Source: Stichopus chloronotus (taxonomy: Eukaryota > Echinodermata > Holothuroidea > Aspidochirotida > Stichopodidae). Taken from it: a stretch of 64,000 nucleotides of DNA. The stretch covers positions 14,587,415 to 14,651,414 of the forward strand of contig CM037840.1 of assembly GCA_021234535.1 (NCBI GenBank), read 5' to 3'. The translations under genes and the position numbers were made by a program. The notes under the pieces were generated by a model that made no database searches, was not told where the DNA came from, and worked only from the letters and a program-made list of their open reading frames with translations. Shown here in pieces: positions 12,500 to 24,477 of this stretch (position 1 is its first letter; each line of letters starts with the position of its first letter).

Positions 12500-13085
12500 A
12501 AGAGTCAGCAGACACTTCTCGTACTCACCACATTGACCAGGGTGAGGACTGAGTGTTCACCTCAATCAGACAGTACTTGATATACTCACCTCACTGACCA
12601 AGATACTCACTGATGTATGGGAGTGTACAAGCTCCTACTCCCAACCAATAATTACTAGTGATACCTCACTGACCAAACAGCATGTACCTCTGATATGCAG
12701 TTTATGGTATGCATAATTATGGTATGCATAATTATGGTATGCATCCTTCCTCCTCCAGAGACACTCATACTCACCATGTTGATTAGAATTAAGGGACATG
12801 TATCACAGTAGAGCACACATCCCCCACTAAAGAAAATACTCATACTCACCACATTGACCAGAATGGACATAAAGGACAGATGATTTTACATCGTTCTTTC
12901 TCCAGAAACGGTCATACTCAACACATATTAACTAAGGGGCATATATCACAGTGGGACATGCATCCCCCACTACAGGAACTACTCATACTGAACACATTGA
13001 TTAGAATTAAGGGACGTGTACCACAGTGGAGCACACATGAGACTACTACAGAAAATATTCATACTATACTCACCACATCGGCCAG
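12500..13085 (-). repeat. Degenerate array repeating an exon-end/donor sequence
   Basis: On the minus strand, variants of CTGGTCAATGTGGTGAGTATGAG occur near 12521, 12583, 12608, 12768, 12841, 12915, 12985 and 13065. The last is the 3' end and donor of the 99-nt exon. From 12767 on, units are about 72 bp. Most copies keep GTGAGTAT, but I find no acceptor that makes an open in-phase exon for them. Confidence 0.65.
12702..12746. repeat. 15-bp unit, three copies
   Basis: ttatggtatgcataa occurs twice exactly and a third time with cc at the end, at 12702, 12717 and 12732. Confidence 0.95.
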
Positions 13086-13172
13086 TATAAGTTGTGATTT
13101 TATACACATCTAGATACATCTCACAATGTTTAAATAGAGCACAGCACATGTCATTATCCCCCTCAGATTCAA
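13074..13172 (-). CDS. 99-nt Cys-containing exon of unknown type
   Basis: The segment has a good acceptor (TTGCTGTGTGGTTTACAG) and a consensus donor (GTGAGTATAG), is 99 nt long and is phase 1-1 like every other exon of the gene. It reads (x)ESEGDNDMCCALFKHC, then EMYLDVYKITTYTGRC: four Cys, acidic start, no Thr/Pro run. I do not recognise the fold; it could be a half-domain completed by a neighbouring exon that I could not find, or a divergent Cys linker. Several partial copies of its 3' boundary lie just downstream. The splice sites and phase support it; the unfamiliar content keeps confidence moderate. Confidence 0.5.
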
Positions 13173-15520
13173 CTGTAAACCACACAGCAAATATTTTTCA
13201 ATCAAAATGTACAAAATGTGACGACTGAGTACAAACTGCTCATCCGAAGTGTTTTACTTGTAGTTTGAAGAAAAGTCACTAGACCAAAGAATATGGCTGC
13301 AGCTTCCCAACCAGAGAGTATAATCAATGATTGATCATCTCTCAGTTATTGTTTGGACAATTTTACTCCTCTGCCAGCAAAACAAATGAAGGTCTTGGAC
13401 CCACATCTCCTTTCAAAATATCACGAACAAAAATATCTATCTGGAGGCCAAAGCAAGCGTGAGGGGTTTCAATCTGGCCTGCAAAACACAGTCCCTAATC
13501 AATGTCCACATAATCTTCCACTTTCCTGCATAAAAAGTTACAGAACACTAAATAATGGCTTAAATTTACTTCCAAACAACAAAAAAAGACATTGCCTCAA
13601 AAATGTGGAACACTCAAACAAACTTTCCCCTTAAATCAAAGGCATCATCTCTCCTGCCTTCTTTCACTGATAATTTTCAAGTTTAACATATCCCTTCAGC
13701 TACTTTTCTTCAATATTCTTTGCTTGTTTAAAAAAAAAAAAATACTCTCTAGTTCTCAGTAACATGAATTCCACAGCAGGCAGAAACTCCTTCTGAATTG
13801 TTTTGAGATATCGCCCTCTGTTGGGGGTCATTCACTGTCCCAATGCAACCCTTCTGGGAATGAAAAAAATCTCAGCTTTTGACTATATTGTTTAGTTGTT
13901 TGCGATCAGCTGGTGAAGTTGGGTCTCTTACGCCAACGGGGGCATTTCAAGCTTTATGTACTCTTTCTATTAAACAAGAAATTCAGTAGCTACAGTGCTT
14001 AGTATAAAACTGTAAGCTGGCTCCTGAAACTTCACTTTGGAAGAGATAAAAATTATATGGTTGACAATATTTTGCACATTTTTGTTTGGGGAAAACTGGA
14101 GTTTATCACAACTGCATTGCTACAAAATACCTGTGCCAATATTTAATTTTCTTCCCGACCACATAGTAATATTCATGAACAGCAAAATGTAAATGCAGGA
14201 AAACAAAAAAAATGTGTAGGGTCACAAAATAAAAAGAGGAAAAGTAGGGGAACATTTATTATTTGGGAAAAAGGCTTGATAACTTGAAGATAGTCAGTAT
14301 CCAGTGCATATAGTCCAAACTGAATGGAGAGACCTCCTGTATTTGGTCACTAAAGAGAGGAAGGTTTTTTCAATTACTTGAAGATAGGTCATCTGTCAGC
14401 ACTGAGTGTAAATTGTTTATGATGCAAGGAGCAGCATCTACTTGGTCGCTAGGAAGAGACGGCCTTAACTTGAAGGTAGGTCTGTCTGAGTGTTAAGTGT
14501 AAAATGTTATTTCCCTACGGAACAAATCGCATGTATGTGGTCAGGTGAGGTCGATAGGACACGCAAGCAGGAAAAAGGAGGAGTCATGCATAGGGAAAAG
14601 AACCATTATGTAGTGAGGGCAGGCATCACTCCCGCTGGTAACTCAAAACGAATGCTTGCAAAACCTTTCTCTCGTCGGATGTGATTGTTATGTTTCTTTG
14701 AAATGGCAGGCTACTTACAATGTGTGGATGTATGTAAGTAACTTACATTGATCAAAACTTCCTTAATAAGTTTGGAAGGTCAGTATGGAACAGTGTATGG
14801 AAACTGGAGTGATTACATTAGACTGGCCATGGGGTTTTCAAAGTTGTCCAATTTGTGTTCTGTTTGTTTGGTGAGCTGTAGACAATTGGTTTTGACCACA
14901 TTGAAGTGTCTAAAGGGAAGGATATACGGGGTCCTTTCCAGCGTCAGGAGACAAAAATGGCCTGAACAGCACAAACTGTCAAAAGTACCATACAACTGAG
15001 GTGATTCCATGTAGAGAATTTGACAGAACACCAACTTAGCACATCCCACAGTGAGGTGTCATGACAAATCAAAGATACGTACTCTAGACAAGTGATGGAA
15101 TAGCGCCATTCTTTAAAGAAAAGCAACAAGGAACAATCTGGAGAAGAGCTGGTTAAACTGGGTAGAGGTTGATGAGTAAAGGAGAAAGAGTTTGGATATT
15201 GATCCAAGTGAAAAGGGAGGGAGAAAAACGACTGAGCACCAACACGACAGCACTTCACATGGAGAAAAGATGACAACAGAGAACTTTAAGACACTCTTGC
15301 TGCACAAGTAAATGCACAAGCATCATTTTTTAAACGAAAGGGAAAGAAACAAAGGTGTTGTTACCATCTGGAAAGAAGCTGGGGAAACTACAGGGAGAGT
15401 GAAGAGAAAGGGAAAAAATGGTCAGGCCTTGATCAAGTGAAAAAGACTTGGGGGGGCAGAGCATAACAAGAGTTGGGGAGGGGTGTAACAATGGGGAAAG
15501 TTTGTAAATACTTTACTCAC
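13173..15520 (-). other. Intron of about 2.35 kb
   Basis: Non-coding. It carries a three-unit repeat of about 93 bp (14279-14505) and two diverged copies of a purine-rich segment of about 130 bp (near 15115 and 15340). No other exon was recognised. Confidence 0.5.
14279..14505. repeat. Diverged tandem repeat, about 93-bp unit, 2.5-3 copies
   Basis: Aacttgaagatag, acttgaagataggtc and aacttgaaggtaggtc recur near 14281, 14377 and 14468, each followed by a cagt-(g/c)-a-g-t-g-t-a-like stretch and a tggtc(a/g)cta segment. Confidence 0.7.
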
Positions 15521-15835
15521 TGATATCTGAGTGAGGTGGTGCTACTTCAACTGAAGACCTGCAACAGAGGAATCTCACAATATAATCTGAGCATGAGCCA
15601 AATTCCTGCGCCATGCAACGGAGGCCGATGTTGGGGAGGCAGGTGGCGTTCTCCCCGGTTTCATCAAAGCTGACATTGGTGAATTTGACAACACACTGGA
15701 TGTCTAGGGGCTGGCTGCAAAGCTCAGAGTGGATCCGCCTCAAATCGTCGAGAAGTTCCCGTTCTAAGCTACTGGCCGATGAGACGTTTAGATCCGCCTC
15801 GTCGTCATACCATGGCGTCCAATCACAGATGGAAG
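15521..15835 (-). CDS. CysD domain exon 10, divergent, eight Cys, no PTS tail
   Basis: An exon of 105 codons, acceptor AATTTCTCCTCGTCAG, donor GTGAGTAA, phase 1-1. The domain begins SICDWTPWYDDE with canonical WxxW. It continues ELCSQPLDIQC, NATCLPNIGLRC, GSCSDYIVRFLCC and then RSSVEVAPPHSDIS. Compared with the other nine it lacks both the first Cys (four residues before CEW) and the last Cys (RYEPC position), leaving eight. Sequons occur at NVS (twice) and NAT. It has no Thr/Pro tail. The paired loss suggests that the outermost two Cys form one disulfide in the family. It is the 3'-most recognised CysD. Confidence 0.9.
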
Positions 15836-16479
15836 CTGACGAGGAGAAATTGTCATTGGACTGTTTCAAGATACAAATGAGAACAGACAATTCTGGAGAC
15901 AGCGATAGTCCATCAAAACCCTCTGTATACACATCAAGTGAAAAGGATCAGCTGCTGATCGGCTTTGAGGTAAGTGCTAAACAGTTAAAGCACTGCTGCA
16001 ACTAACTCCATAAACAGCCTTCTATATTTTGATTTGCAAGTGACCGAAACAAGTGATGTTGGAAGTACTTGTGCTGAAAATGCTATTGCTAAGAAATAAA
16101 ATTTAAATTTCAATGTGCCATTTTGACCGAATATCTGTTTTAAATGTGTACCATTTTGCAGTTTCATTGGGGTAGCTTGGGTGTTAGTTACAATGAACTG
16201 GCAAAACAATTTTTATTCAGTTCAGCATTAAACTGAAGCAGGCATTCTAGTCCCACAAAAAAATTACAGGTTTACATTTCCTAGATTTAACAATGTTGCC
16301 AGAAGCATGTGATAAATCAATACCTTTCTGGCGTGAGAAATTGCAGCAAATCTTTGTGCCATGCTTTGTGAGACATCAGTGAGTGCATTTCATGCGTAGC
16401 GAGGAGGGAGGACCGTCTCGCATGGCCGGCAAATGTGAAGGATTCTGGGAGTTTGGGATTGTGGTTGCAAAAAGTCACA

Positions 16480-17480
16480 TAGGAATCATGCAGGCACATG
16501 TGATCAGGGACTTCAGGACTTTCATTGTTAGGATGACATCACAGGGATCAAAGGTCAGGAGTGAATGATCAATTACTGTACTGTATCTTGCAGGATATCA
16601 CAAATGATGAAAAGACTTGTGGTCAGGACGGCACACATGGGTACAATTGACACGAAGGACTATTAAGCATGGATCATATGCGAAGGTACGAATGGTCGTA
16701 GACTTGGTTCTCCGGATCACAGGAGAACGATATGACAAGGATCAATTGGTCAGGTACGAGGATCAAAGGAATACAGCTGAGGGGTCATAGCGTAAATGAT
16801 GCAGAATTATCCCACGTAGTGACATGAGAAGGTTTGTAAGAGATCAATGACTACATGTCACAGAGATCATATCTACAGGAGGGTGAGATCAGTGGAAGAA
16901 TATATGTTGCAGAGATAATATCAGCAGGTGTCATTGATTAAGAACTATGTTGCAGGGGTCAAAGGTAGGTCCAAATCATCAAAGCCTATGCTACAGAGAT
17001 CATATGAGTTGTAAAATATGTCCAAAATGCTGAGATCATGTGGACAGGTACAAATCAAGGAGTAATTGCTTCAGGGATGAGGGGTGTAAATGATGAAAAA
17101 ATATGTCGCAGGAATCAGAGGTATTGTAGAAATGAAGAAAGACTCCATTGTAGGGATATAATATGGGCAGGTTCAAACAAGCTAAGGAGATCAGAATCAC
17201 AGAAAACGTTGCAACTGGCAGGTACATGTAAAAAGCAACAAGTGGAGTACCACCACGCAGCAAACAAACAGGCAGGTATGCAAGTCACAGGTTTGAGTCG
17301 AAGTTCAGGCTAACATTACAAAGAATCGTGCACTGGCAGGTACAAACCACGAGGAAATAAGTTTGAGACCATGTTTCAAGGATCAAGCAGGCAGGATCAA
17401 GTGACTAGAGACTTAGTCAAGGACCATGCATATTGCAAGGATCAAAACGGTCAGGTGAATATCTCAAGGGACAATGACCA
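16480..17480. repeat. Degenerate tandem repeat, units of roughly 60-70 bp
   Basis: Variants of tgttgcagggatca, ggcaggtacaa and gagatcatatg recur through about 1 kb at irregular spacing, with many substitutions. It looks like an old minisatellite in an intron. Unit length and borders are approximate. Confidence 0.55.
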
Positions 17481-18729
17481 TGATGTTGTAAGAATCACAC
17501 GGGCATGTACAGACAGACCACGAGGGAAATAAACTCCAGGACCAAAGAAAGTGAGAAGACATGCTATTCAGCAGAGCCAAGCTAGGAATTAGAATTTTAG
17601 CAAAATGCTCAGAAGAACAAAGAAAAGGCTCAACAATGAAGGGTAAGGTATATGGATGAAGTTTGGGGAATCTTGTATATGACATCAATGTTTGAGGTAC
17701 AGAAACCAAGGACTGAACAGCTGAGGCTTCCAAAAGCATGAATGTTTGTGACTTGTAAAACCTTTGGCACTGACGGACTTTCTACATGAAAACTGTACCT
17801 CGACATCTGCGAAACTTTAATACACTGTGGAAGCTAAAATGTAAGGAGAGGTTTAAAAGACACATATGGTGATGGTTATTGTACACTGTTATAAAGAATA
17901 GAAAAATGTTTTGGAGCACTTAAGGATGAAAATCTCACAGTTTTTGTGCCTGAAAGGGCTACTGTGGATTGGAAGGGTAACTATATAAAACTATATAAAA
18001 AAAAACAAAAAACGATAAACTCTAGATGGGACGCAAATGGATGAGAAGAGGTCATAAGGAGAGGGAACTCTGGGAGTACGATACATATAAGAAACTAAAA
18101 GTGTTGGTTCAATGAGAGGAAAGATTACAGGGTGACAGGTAAGCTGTGGGACACATTGATTTGCATCTTCTTCAAAGGATGTGAATTTATGTATTACAGA
18201 AGGGGGAGGCAAAGGGGGAAGATAAACTAAACTAAACACAGGATGGTTTGAGTACACAAGCAGATAAAAGAGTGTCAAAGAAGTAAAATAGTTCATAGCA
18301 GGCCTTCACCTCCACCGACAACTCTCAGTTAGGGGGGGTTGACAGCTAAAACTTGCAGCTGCTGAGTCGGGTTGTCATCAAGGCCATATACATGGCATGG
18401 CCATGTACATCAAGAGAAGATGATCATTGGCTAGTTACCACAGCTGTGAATATTACAACGTAAATTAATGCAACAGACAATACACACAAAAGACAACAAA
18501 CAAAAGCCGTCTCAATACACGGTAACACGTACATGATGCATACAATACATTTTACAGTACAGTGTATGCCTACCACACAATACTGGAACAATAGAATCAC
18601 TTCAAAAACACATGTATACATGTTTGTAAATGATCACTAGAGTAGCCAACAAAGATTCTTCTTACTTACCTTTCATGAAATACATTCTAAAGCCTATATA
18701 GCTGTATCCTTGACTGTGCAGCGGATACA

Positions 18730-19012
18730 AGTGGGCATACATTATTCTGATACATCTAAAGTAGTATGCTTACTTCGTTCTGATGTACTTCAAGTGGTGT
18801 GCTTATATTCTTCTGATATAGTTAAAATGGTATGCTTATGTCTATCATGACACACTTTCAAGTGTAACACTCATATCTGTCTGGTATAATTGAAGGGGTA
18901 TGCATAATACTTCCTTCTGATATATTCTAAGTTACATGCTACTTCCTTCTAATACAGTTGAAGTGGTATGCTTACTTCCTTCTGATATACTTGATACAGC
19001 ATATGCTTACAG
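18730..19012. repeat. Degenerate tandem repeat of about 40-bp units
   Basis: About seven units resemble tatgcttacttccttctgat followed by atagttgaagtgg. On the minus strand each unit contains GTAAGCATA, a donor-like sequence. Confidence 0.7.
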
Positions 19013-19170
19013 TATTTTTTGCATGTATAGTTTGCAAAAAAGGAGTAGTGTGCATGTCACTGCTAAAGTGTTCCTGTCAGAGAAACAGGGAGAAAAGTTA
19101 CCATTCTATTTCATAGGTTACGAAATGGTAAATACCTGAATACCTGATTTGTTGGTGTCAATTACAATCT

Positions 19171-19194
19171 ATGATGATGATGATGATGATGATG
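19171..19194. repeat. ATG trinucleotide microsatellite
   Basis: Eight uninterrupted atg units lie in the intron, about 80 bp 3' of the CysD 9 exon. Confidence 0.95.
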
Positions 19195-19271
19195 ACACCC
19201 AGGGCAACTTGAATGTAGCAGTTTAATACATCTCGCAAATGGTAGCATATGAATCAGTTTCGTCTACTCAC

Positions 19272-19676
19272 TTTGGGTGGGTGTGGTAACCACCGGTGTG
19301 GTGACAGACGGCGTGGTAACCACCGGTGTGGTTACAGACGGCGTCGTGACCGGCGGCGTGGTAGCACAGGGCTCGTAGCGACAGCAGCGCAAACGTATTT
19401 CATAATCGAAGCAAAAGGAAAACTGGCTGGGAACATTTTGACACTCCAAGCCATTTTCTAGGTCGCACGTAGCATGTTGGCCTGGGATGTCCTCAAAGGT
19501 TAAGTCAGGCTCAGAGGCTATCCGGCAACTGATGTCCACGGGACGTCCACATTTCTCTGGGTTGTCTTTGATAACGTCGTTGATATCCTCCCTCTCGTGT
19601 GATTTTGTTGGGTCCAGCTTGCCTTCCTCTTCGTCATTATACCAATCGGTCCACTCACAGACTCTTTGAACACAAG
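19272..19676 (-). CDS. CysD domain exon 9 with VTTP-repeat tail
   Basis: An exon of 135 codons, acceptor TTCCCCTTAATAG, donor GTGAGTAG, phase 1-1. The CysD fills residues 1-103: CVQRVCEWTDWYNDEEE, KCGRPVDISC, HATCDLENGLEC, SFCFDYEIRLRCCRYEPC, ten Cys and canonical WxxW. The 32-residue tail is a short perfect-looking VTTP array (TPPVTTPSVTTPVVTTPS). This is the cleanest example of the family here and a good reference for the others. Confidence 0.94.
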
Positions 19677-22271
19677 CTATTAAGGGGAACAAGCATTGCA
19701 ATTTACCAGAGGAAGGGGTCCTTGAAGTTGATGCTTTCAGAGGTAACACAAAGGTACCACACAGGTACCACAGGTTGGTGCTTTAAGAGGTACGAGGTGC
19801 TTTCAGAGGTGCCCAAAACGTACCACGAAAGATGTTCCAGTAGCCAAGGGTGTGGTTAGGAAAGGATTGCAAGGAGTGGAGTTATCCAAAAGGAAATAAC
19901 TCTCAATTATCATCTATGGGCATGTGGTCCCAAATTCAAACAAAGGTTTTTGATTAACTTAATTCCTTTCCTTATCAATTATTAATACTTGATTGTGGGA
20001 AGTAGAAAGCATGTCTCTCATGCTTTTTAAACAACTTCAAGTAGCTATCAGGTATTCCATGCAACTCATTATCAAAACAGGCCCCTCTCTTGTTTTATCA
20101 CTGATAACAGCTGCTTCTTTCAGGTTCAGGTCACATACAATTTAAAGAGGATTGGTATAGTTGTGGCATACATTTTACATGATTTTTTTACACTTTCTTC
20201 CTCCTAGGAAAAGGTATAAAATGCATGCTCATGAATGTTATTTGTGAGCCGTCAAGATAGGAAAACTTTAAAGGGTAACAGGTTTCCCCCCACTACTGGG
20301 GCACTTGGCTGATCATTTTGCAAGACAAGTCTGTTCAGAAGATATGCCTACACCCGGATTATGATACATGATGTCATCACTACAAATCCTCCTTTAAGCT
20401 TGTGACATATCAGAACCCCTAACTTCGACACCTAGGTTCAGAGCTTTCATTTTGACGAAATTTTACTTTTGACATGCAAAACGAAGGAAGAAATTAAACC
20501 AATGTTTCTCTTTCATTAAACAAAGTTTGTCACTTACTGGCAGAATAATTCAAATCAATTCAAAGTTGCAGTTTCATGTGCCTAACTTTGAGCATGAAAA
20601 TGTGGCTATGTTTGAATGCAATTTCGTGAATGATTGAAAACTACGATGGAGCGTCAAAAAGAAGGGGCACATCAATGGATTGGATTGATATGCTTTGGAA
20701 GATCATACCTAGTTAAGGGTAGGTTATAGATGACAGCAATGCACATCAAGACGGCCAAGGAGCTACCAGGAGAGTTCAATGACGAATGTGCATGATACGC
20801 ATGTATGGTCGTATATGGCGGGGGCGAAGGAGAAGGTGGAAAGTTGCCGGTACGGAGGATCATTTAAATGATCCTGACCAAACCTGTGAGTCACCATCGC
20901 TGGTACTACGTGATGCCATTATTGGGTATGAAATGAGCCAAAGGTTGCATAGGGAGGATGATCAGGAACATCTTGGAGTGAAATATTATCCAAACGTCTT
21001 CTCCATCCTTCTGTGTTGTCCTCTCGCTTTCAGACAACCGATAAATTTGAGACAGCACAACCTGGGATTACAATGCCAGGCTCGCAGATGTATTGAAGTC
21101 AAAAGCGATTTGATTAGGCTTTAGCGGAGGAGCGTACATACAAGGCGGATGTTGGTTGAAACCCTCTTCCCCCCTCAAAAAATAAAAACCAAAGGAAAGC
21201 AGTGATACTGTGCATGGTGCAGTTGCCATGGAATCAAGTATTAAGGATGGAAGCAAGTAGGTGACACCGCCATATGACAGCAAGGACCTCAAAACCGCAG
21301 TTGGGTATGATGGCTGCTCCTTTAATGCATGCTGTAGCCCCTTTGCTGTTCCAGCCACCATAACTTTGGAGAACTATGATACGCCATAACAGGAAAGGTT
21401 GACAACCTTTCAAAGACCTGTTGGATCATGGGCTTCCCTAAGTGAACGAAGACTTCAGGTAAAATTTGTAATAAGACAGAGGGTATCCAGAATGGGCCTA
21501 CAAACTTTGATCATCCTGTAGCAAATTTTTGACTATTTCCAATAAAAATGCCGACCAAAACGAAATTTCTGCCCTAAGTTGATGATTCACGGATTCACGA
21601 ATGAATATGGCCTTAACACTCTTGATGCACATAATCCTTTCTTGGTATCCACCCATCATCTCAAGGGTCTTTTGTAACCTGCTGGTAAGGCTGTGCTTGA
21701 TCAGAATTTTCACCACACTGGTTCGACAGCTGCAATTGACCATGAAAACTGAATGGAATGTATGACTGTGTCAAAAGATCATCTATAACAGCATTTTAAT
21801 AATGACAAAAGACAAAACAAGTGCAGATCTTTTATTACTACTGTGAGCATGAATGGTGGTAATGTATTTTTTTACAAAAAACAAAAGAAAAAACAACAAA
21901 TGAATACTGGATGCATTGCACTGTCCACAGGTGAAGAAGATGGAGCCGATCAAGTCATCCGGAGCTTTGGAATGGTGTCATCCAAAGGCACCATGTGGAT
22001 ATTTCCTCATTGACTGATTGATTAGATTGATTGATCGATCTATTAATTGATGGACTTATTAGTTGATTAGTTTATGGACTAATGAGTGGATTAATATGAT
22101 ACTGACCTCTGCGATGACGTGAAAAGCATGGATAGACGACAGAGGAGCTTTTCCTCAGTGCCAAGGTTATCACATTGGAGCAGCGTTATTTATAAACTAC
22201 TCCATGAAGCTTGCTCCTTGGTACAATGATAGGCAGCTGATGGTTCCACCAGAGGCAAACATTCTACTTAC
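19677..22271 (-). other. Intron of about 2.6 kb
   Basis: Non-coding. Short frames on both strands show no known domain. A run of tgattgattga-type sequence lies near 22010-22090. No exon candidate was seen. Confidence 0.55.
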
Positions 22272-22814
22272 GGGTGGTTCCGTGGGGTGTCTTCAGTGTC
22301 GTTGTGGTCAGCTCAGTGGTAGTTGAGGTCTTGGGAACAGTGCTCTGTGATGGGGTTGTGGTAGTTTCAGTTATAACAGTGGTGCTTGGTTTAGTGGTGG
22401 TTTCAGTTATAACAGTGGTGGTTGGTTTAGTGGTAGTTTCAGTTATGACAGTGGTGGTTGGTTTAGTGGTGGTTGCAACTGCAGTTGGTACTGTTGTGGT
22501 AGCACACGGTTCCATTCTACAGCATAGGATCCTTGCCTCATAGTTGTGGCAGAAGGAGAACTCCTGCAGGTTGTTGTGGCAAACCAAGCCGTCTTCGGTG
22601 TCACAGGTAACTTCTTGACCTACAATGTCCTCAATCGGAAAGTCTGGCATGGATTGGACCCTGCACTCAACGTCCTCCACCTCCCCACAAATATCGTGAT
22701 ACTTAGCTTTGATGTCATCAACACTCTCTTCTTCAGTTGGTTTGGTGTAATCAACTTTGCCGTCATTTTCGTCATCTTCCCATTTTGTCCAGTTGCAAAC
22801 TTTCACCACACACT
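22272..22814 (-). CDS. CysD domain exon 8 with Thr-rich tail
   Basis: An exon of 181 codons, acceptor ACTGCTTTCAG, donor GTAAGTAG, phase 1-1. CysD: CVVKVCNWTKWEDDE, then DICGEVEDVEC, EVTCDTEDGLVC, SFCHNYEARILCCRMEPC, ten Cys, canonical WxxW. The tail of about 78 residues has a 12-residue unit TKPTTTVITETT repeated three times, then TVPKTSTTTELTTTTL. The unit has regularly spaced Glu, similar in design to the acidic elements of the long tails. Confidence 0.92.
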
Positions 22815-23025
22815 CTGAAAGCAGTAATAAAATATCACAAGTGCACTGACATTTACAAGCTAATAGGAGAGAAATGAAGAAAATACAAAACCAGAACAGA
22901 TGAGGTTAGGGAATGCAAGTAGCGAATGTTTAAATCATTCTGTTCACTTTCAATTAAAGGAAACTGTTTGCTAAATCAGTTGACTGTTACTAGCACAGCA
23001 ACATTTCATGCTGCTATGAACTCAC
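22815..23025 (-). other. Short intron, 211 bp
   Basis: The shortest intron in the window, linking CysD 7 and CysD 8 exons: donor GTGAGT (23025-23020) and acceptor ending TTTCAG (22815 side). Confidence 0.8.
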
Positions 23026-24477
23026 CAGTTGCACTAGACACTGAGGTTGATTTTTCTTGCCCAAGATCAGTTGGAGTTGGACCAGTCAAAATTTCTGGAG
23101 TCGGTAAGCTTGAGGTTGTTGGGAGTGAAGTTGTAGTAGGAACAGCTGTTGAGGCTGTTGTAGTAGGAGCAGCTGTTGAGGCTGTTGTAGTAGGAGCGGC
23201 TGTTGAGGCTGTTGTAGTAGGAGCAGCTGTTGAGGCTGTTGTAGTAGGAGCAGCTGTTGAGGCTGTTGTAGTAGGAGCAGCTGTTGAGGCTGTTGTTGTA
23301 GTCGGTGCAGCTGTTGAGGCTGTTGTAGTAGGAGCAGCTGTTGAGGCTGTTGTTGTAGTAGGTACAGCTGTTGAGGCTGTTGCAGTAGATTCTGCTGTTA
23401 TTTCCTTTGTAAATTCCTCGGTGGTTTCTTCTGAAGTGGTTTCTTCGATTTCTGGAGTTGATGGTGTTGTTGTAGTGGGAGCAGCTGTTGAGGGTGTTGT
23501 TGTGGAAGGAGCAGCTGTTGAGGGTGCTGTTGTAGTAGGAGATGTTGAGGGAGTTGCAGTAGGTGCAGCTGTTGAGGGTGTTATAGTAGTAGGAGCAGCT
23601 GTTGGGGGTGTTGTAGGAGCAGTTGTTGAGGCTGTTGTTGTAGTAGGTGCAGCTGTTGAGGGTGTGACAGTAGATTCTGCTGTTATTTCCCAGGTAAATT
23701 CTTCAGTGGTTTCTTCTATAGTGGTTTCTTCAATTTCTGGAGTTGCTGTAGTAGGAGCAGCTGTTAAGGGTGTTGTAGTAGTAGGAGCAGCAGTTGAGGA
23801 TGTTGTAGTAGGAGCAGCTGTTGAGGAAGTTGCAGTAGATACAGCTGTTGAGGGTGTCATTGTCGAAGGCACAGCTGTTGAGGGAGTTGTAGTAGGTACA
23901 GCTGTTGAGGGTGTAAGTGTGGAAGGCACAGCTGTTGAGGGAGTTGTAGTAGGTGCAGCTGTTGATGGTGTTGTAGTAGTAGGTGCAGCTGTTGAGGGTG
24001 TTTTTGTAGTAGGTTCTTCTGTTATTTCCACAGTAAATTCCTCTTGAGTTGTCTCTTCAATTTCAGGAGTTGGCTCTGTAGTTGAAACTGCAGTGGTGGA
24101 CGAAAGGGTTGTAGATTCTATTGTGGAGACAGTAGTGGTTAGTGTAGTTGTGCTGTACTCATCACAGGGTAGGTACCTACAGCACCTCAGACGGATCTCA
24201 TAGTTACTGCAGGGTGCGTCAGGTCTATTCTGACACACTAACCCATCTTCTAGGTCACAGCAGACTTCTTGGCCTGAAATGTCTTCAAATGGAATGCCTG
24301 GAGTGTTAACAATTCTGCACTCTATATCAACAGTGTAGCTAGGATAACCACAAGCGTCAGGATAATCCTTGATGACATCCTCAACCAACTCTTCCTCTTT
24401 GGGGAGACTGGTGTTCACAGGGCCACCCCTCTCATCATCTTTCCAGTCCGTCCACTCACAGACCTTGACCAAGCATG
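23026..24477 (-). CDS. CysD domain exon 7 with long Thr/Ala/Pro tail
   Basis: An exon of 484 codons, acceptor TTTTTTTTGTCCTCAG, donor GTGAGTTC, phase 1-1. CysD: CLVKVCEWTDWKDDE, sequon NTS, DACGYPSYTVDIEC, EVCCDLEDGLVC, APCSNYEIRLRCCRYLPC; WxxW is canonical and EVCCD has the extra Cys. The tail of about 380 residues uses STAAPTTTTP-like units of 8-12 residues, interrupted three times by a conserved acidic element (EIEETTQEEFTVEITEE, EIEETTIEETTEEFTWEITA, EIEETTSEETTEEFTKEITA). Ala is far more frequent here than in other tails. Expected: O-glycosylated rod with periodic negative patches. Confidence 0.93.

Larger units (their letters stand above)
15836..19271 (-). other. Intron of about 3.4 kb with two degenerate arrays
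   Basis: Non-coding. It contains the arrays at 16480-17480 and 18730-19012 and an ATG microsatellite at 19171-19194. No exon with matching phase was convincing; a 24-nt candidate near 18670 encodes a non-mucin sequence. Confidence 0.55.

Noticed and set aside
12500..13085. CRISPR-like regular array
   Set aside because: Units are degenerate and directly adjacent without unique spacers, and the setting is a eukaryotic intron.
15513..15932. Upstream extension of the CysD 10 exon to an ATG at about 15930
   Set aside because: The extension lacks domain similarity, and the AG at 15836-15837 gives the phase shared by all other exons.
18666..18700. 24-nt exon candidate ending at donor GTAAGTAAG
   Set aside because: It encodes a hydrophobic, Met-containing peptide unlike the rest of the gene, and the acceptor choice is arbitrary.
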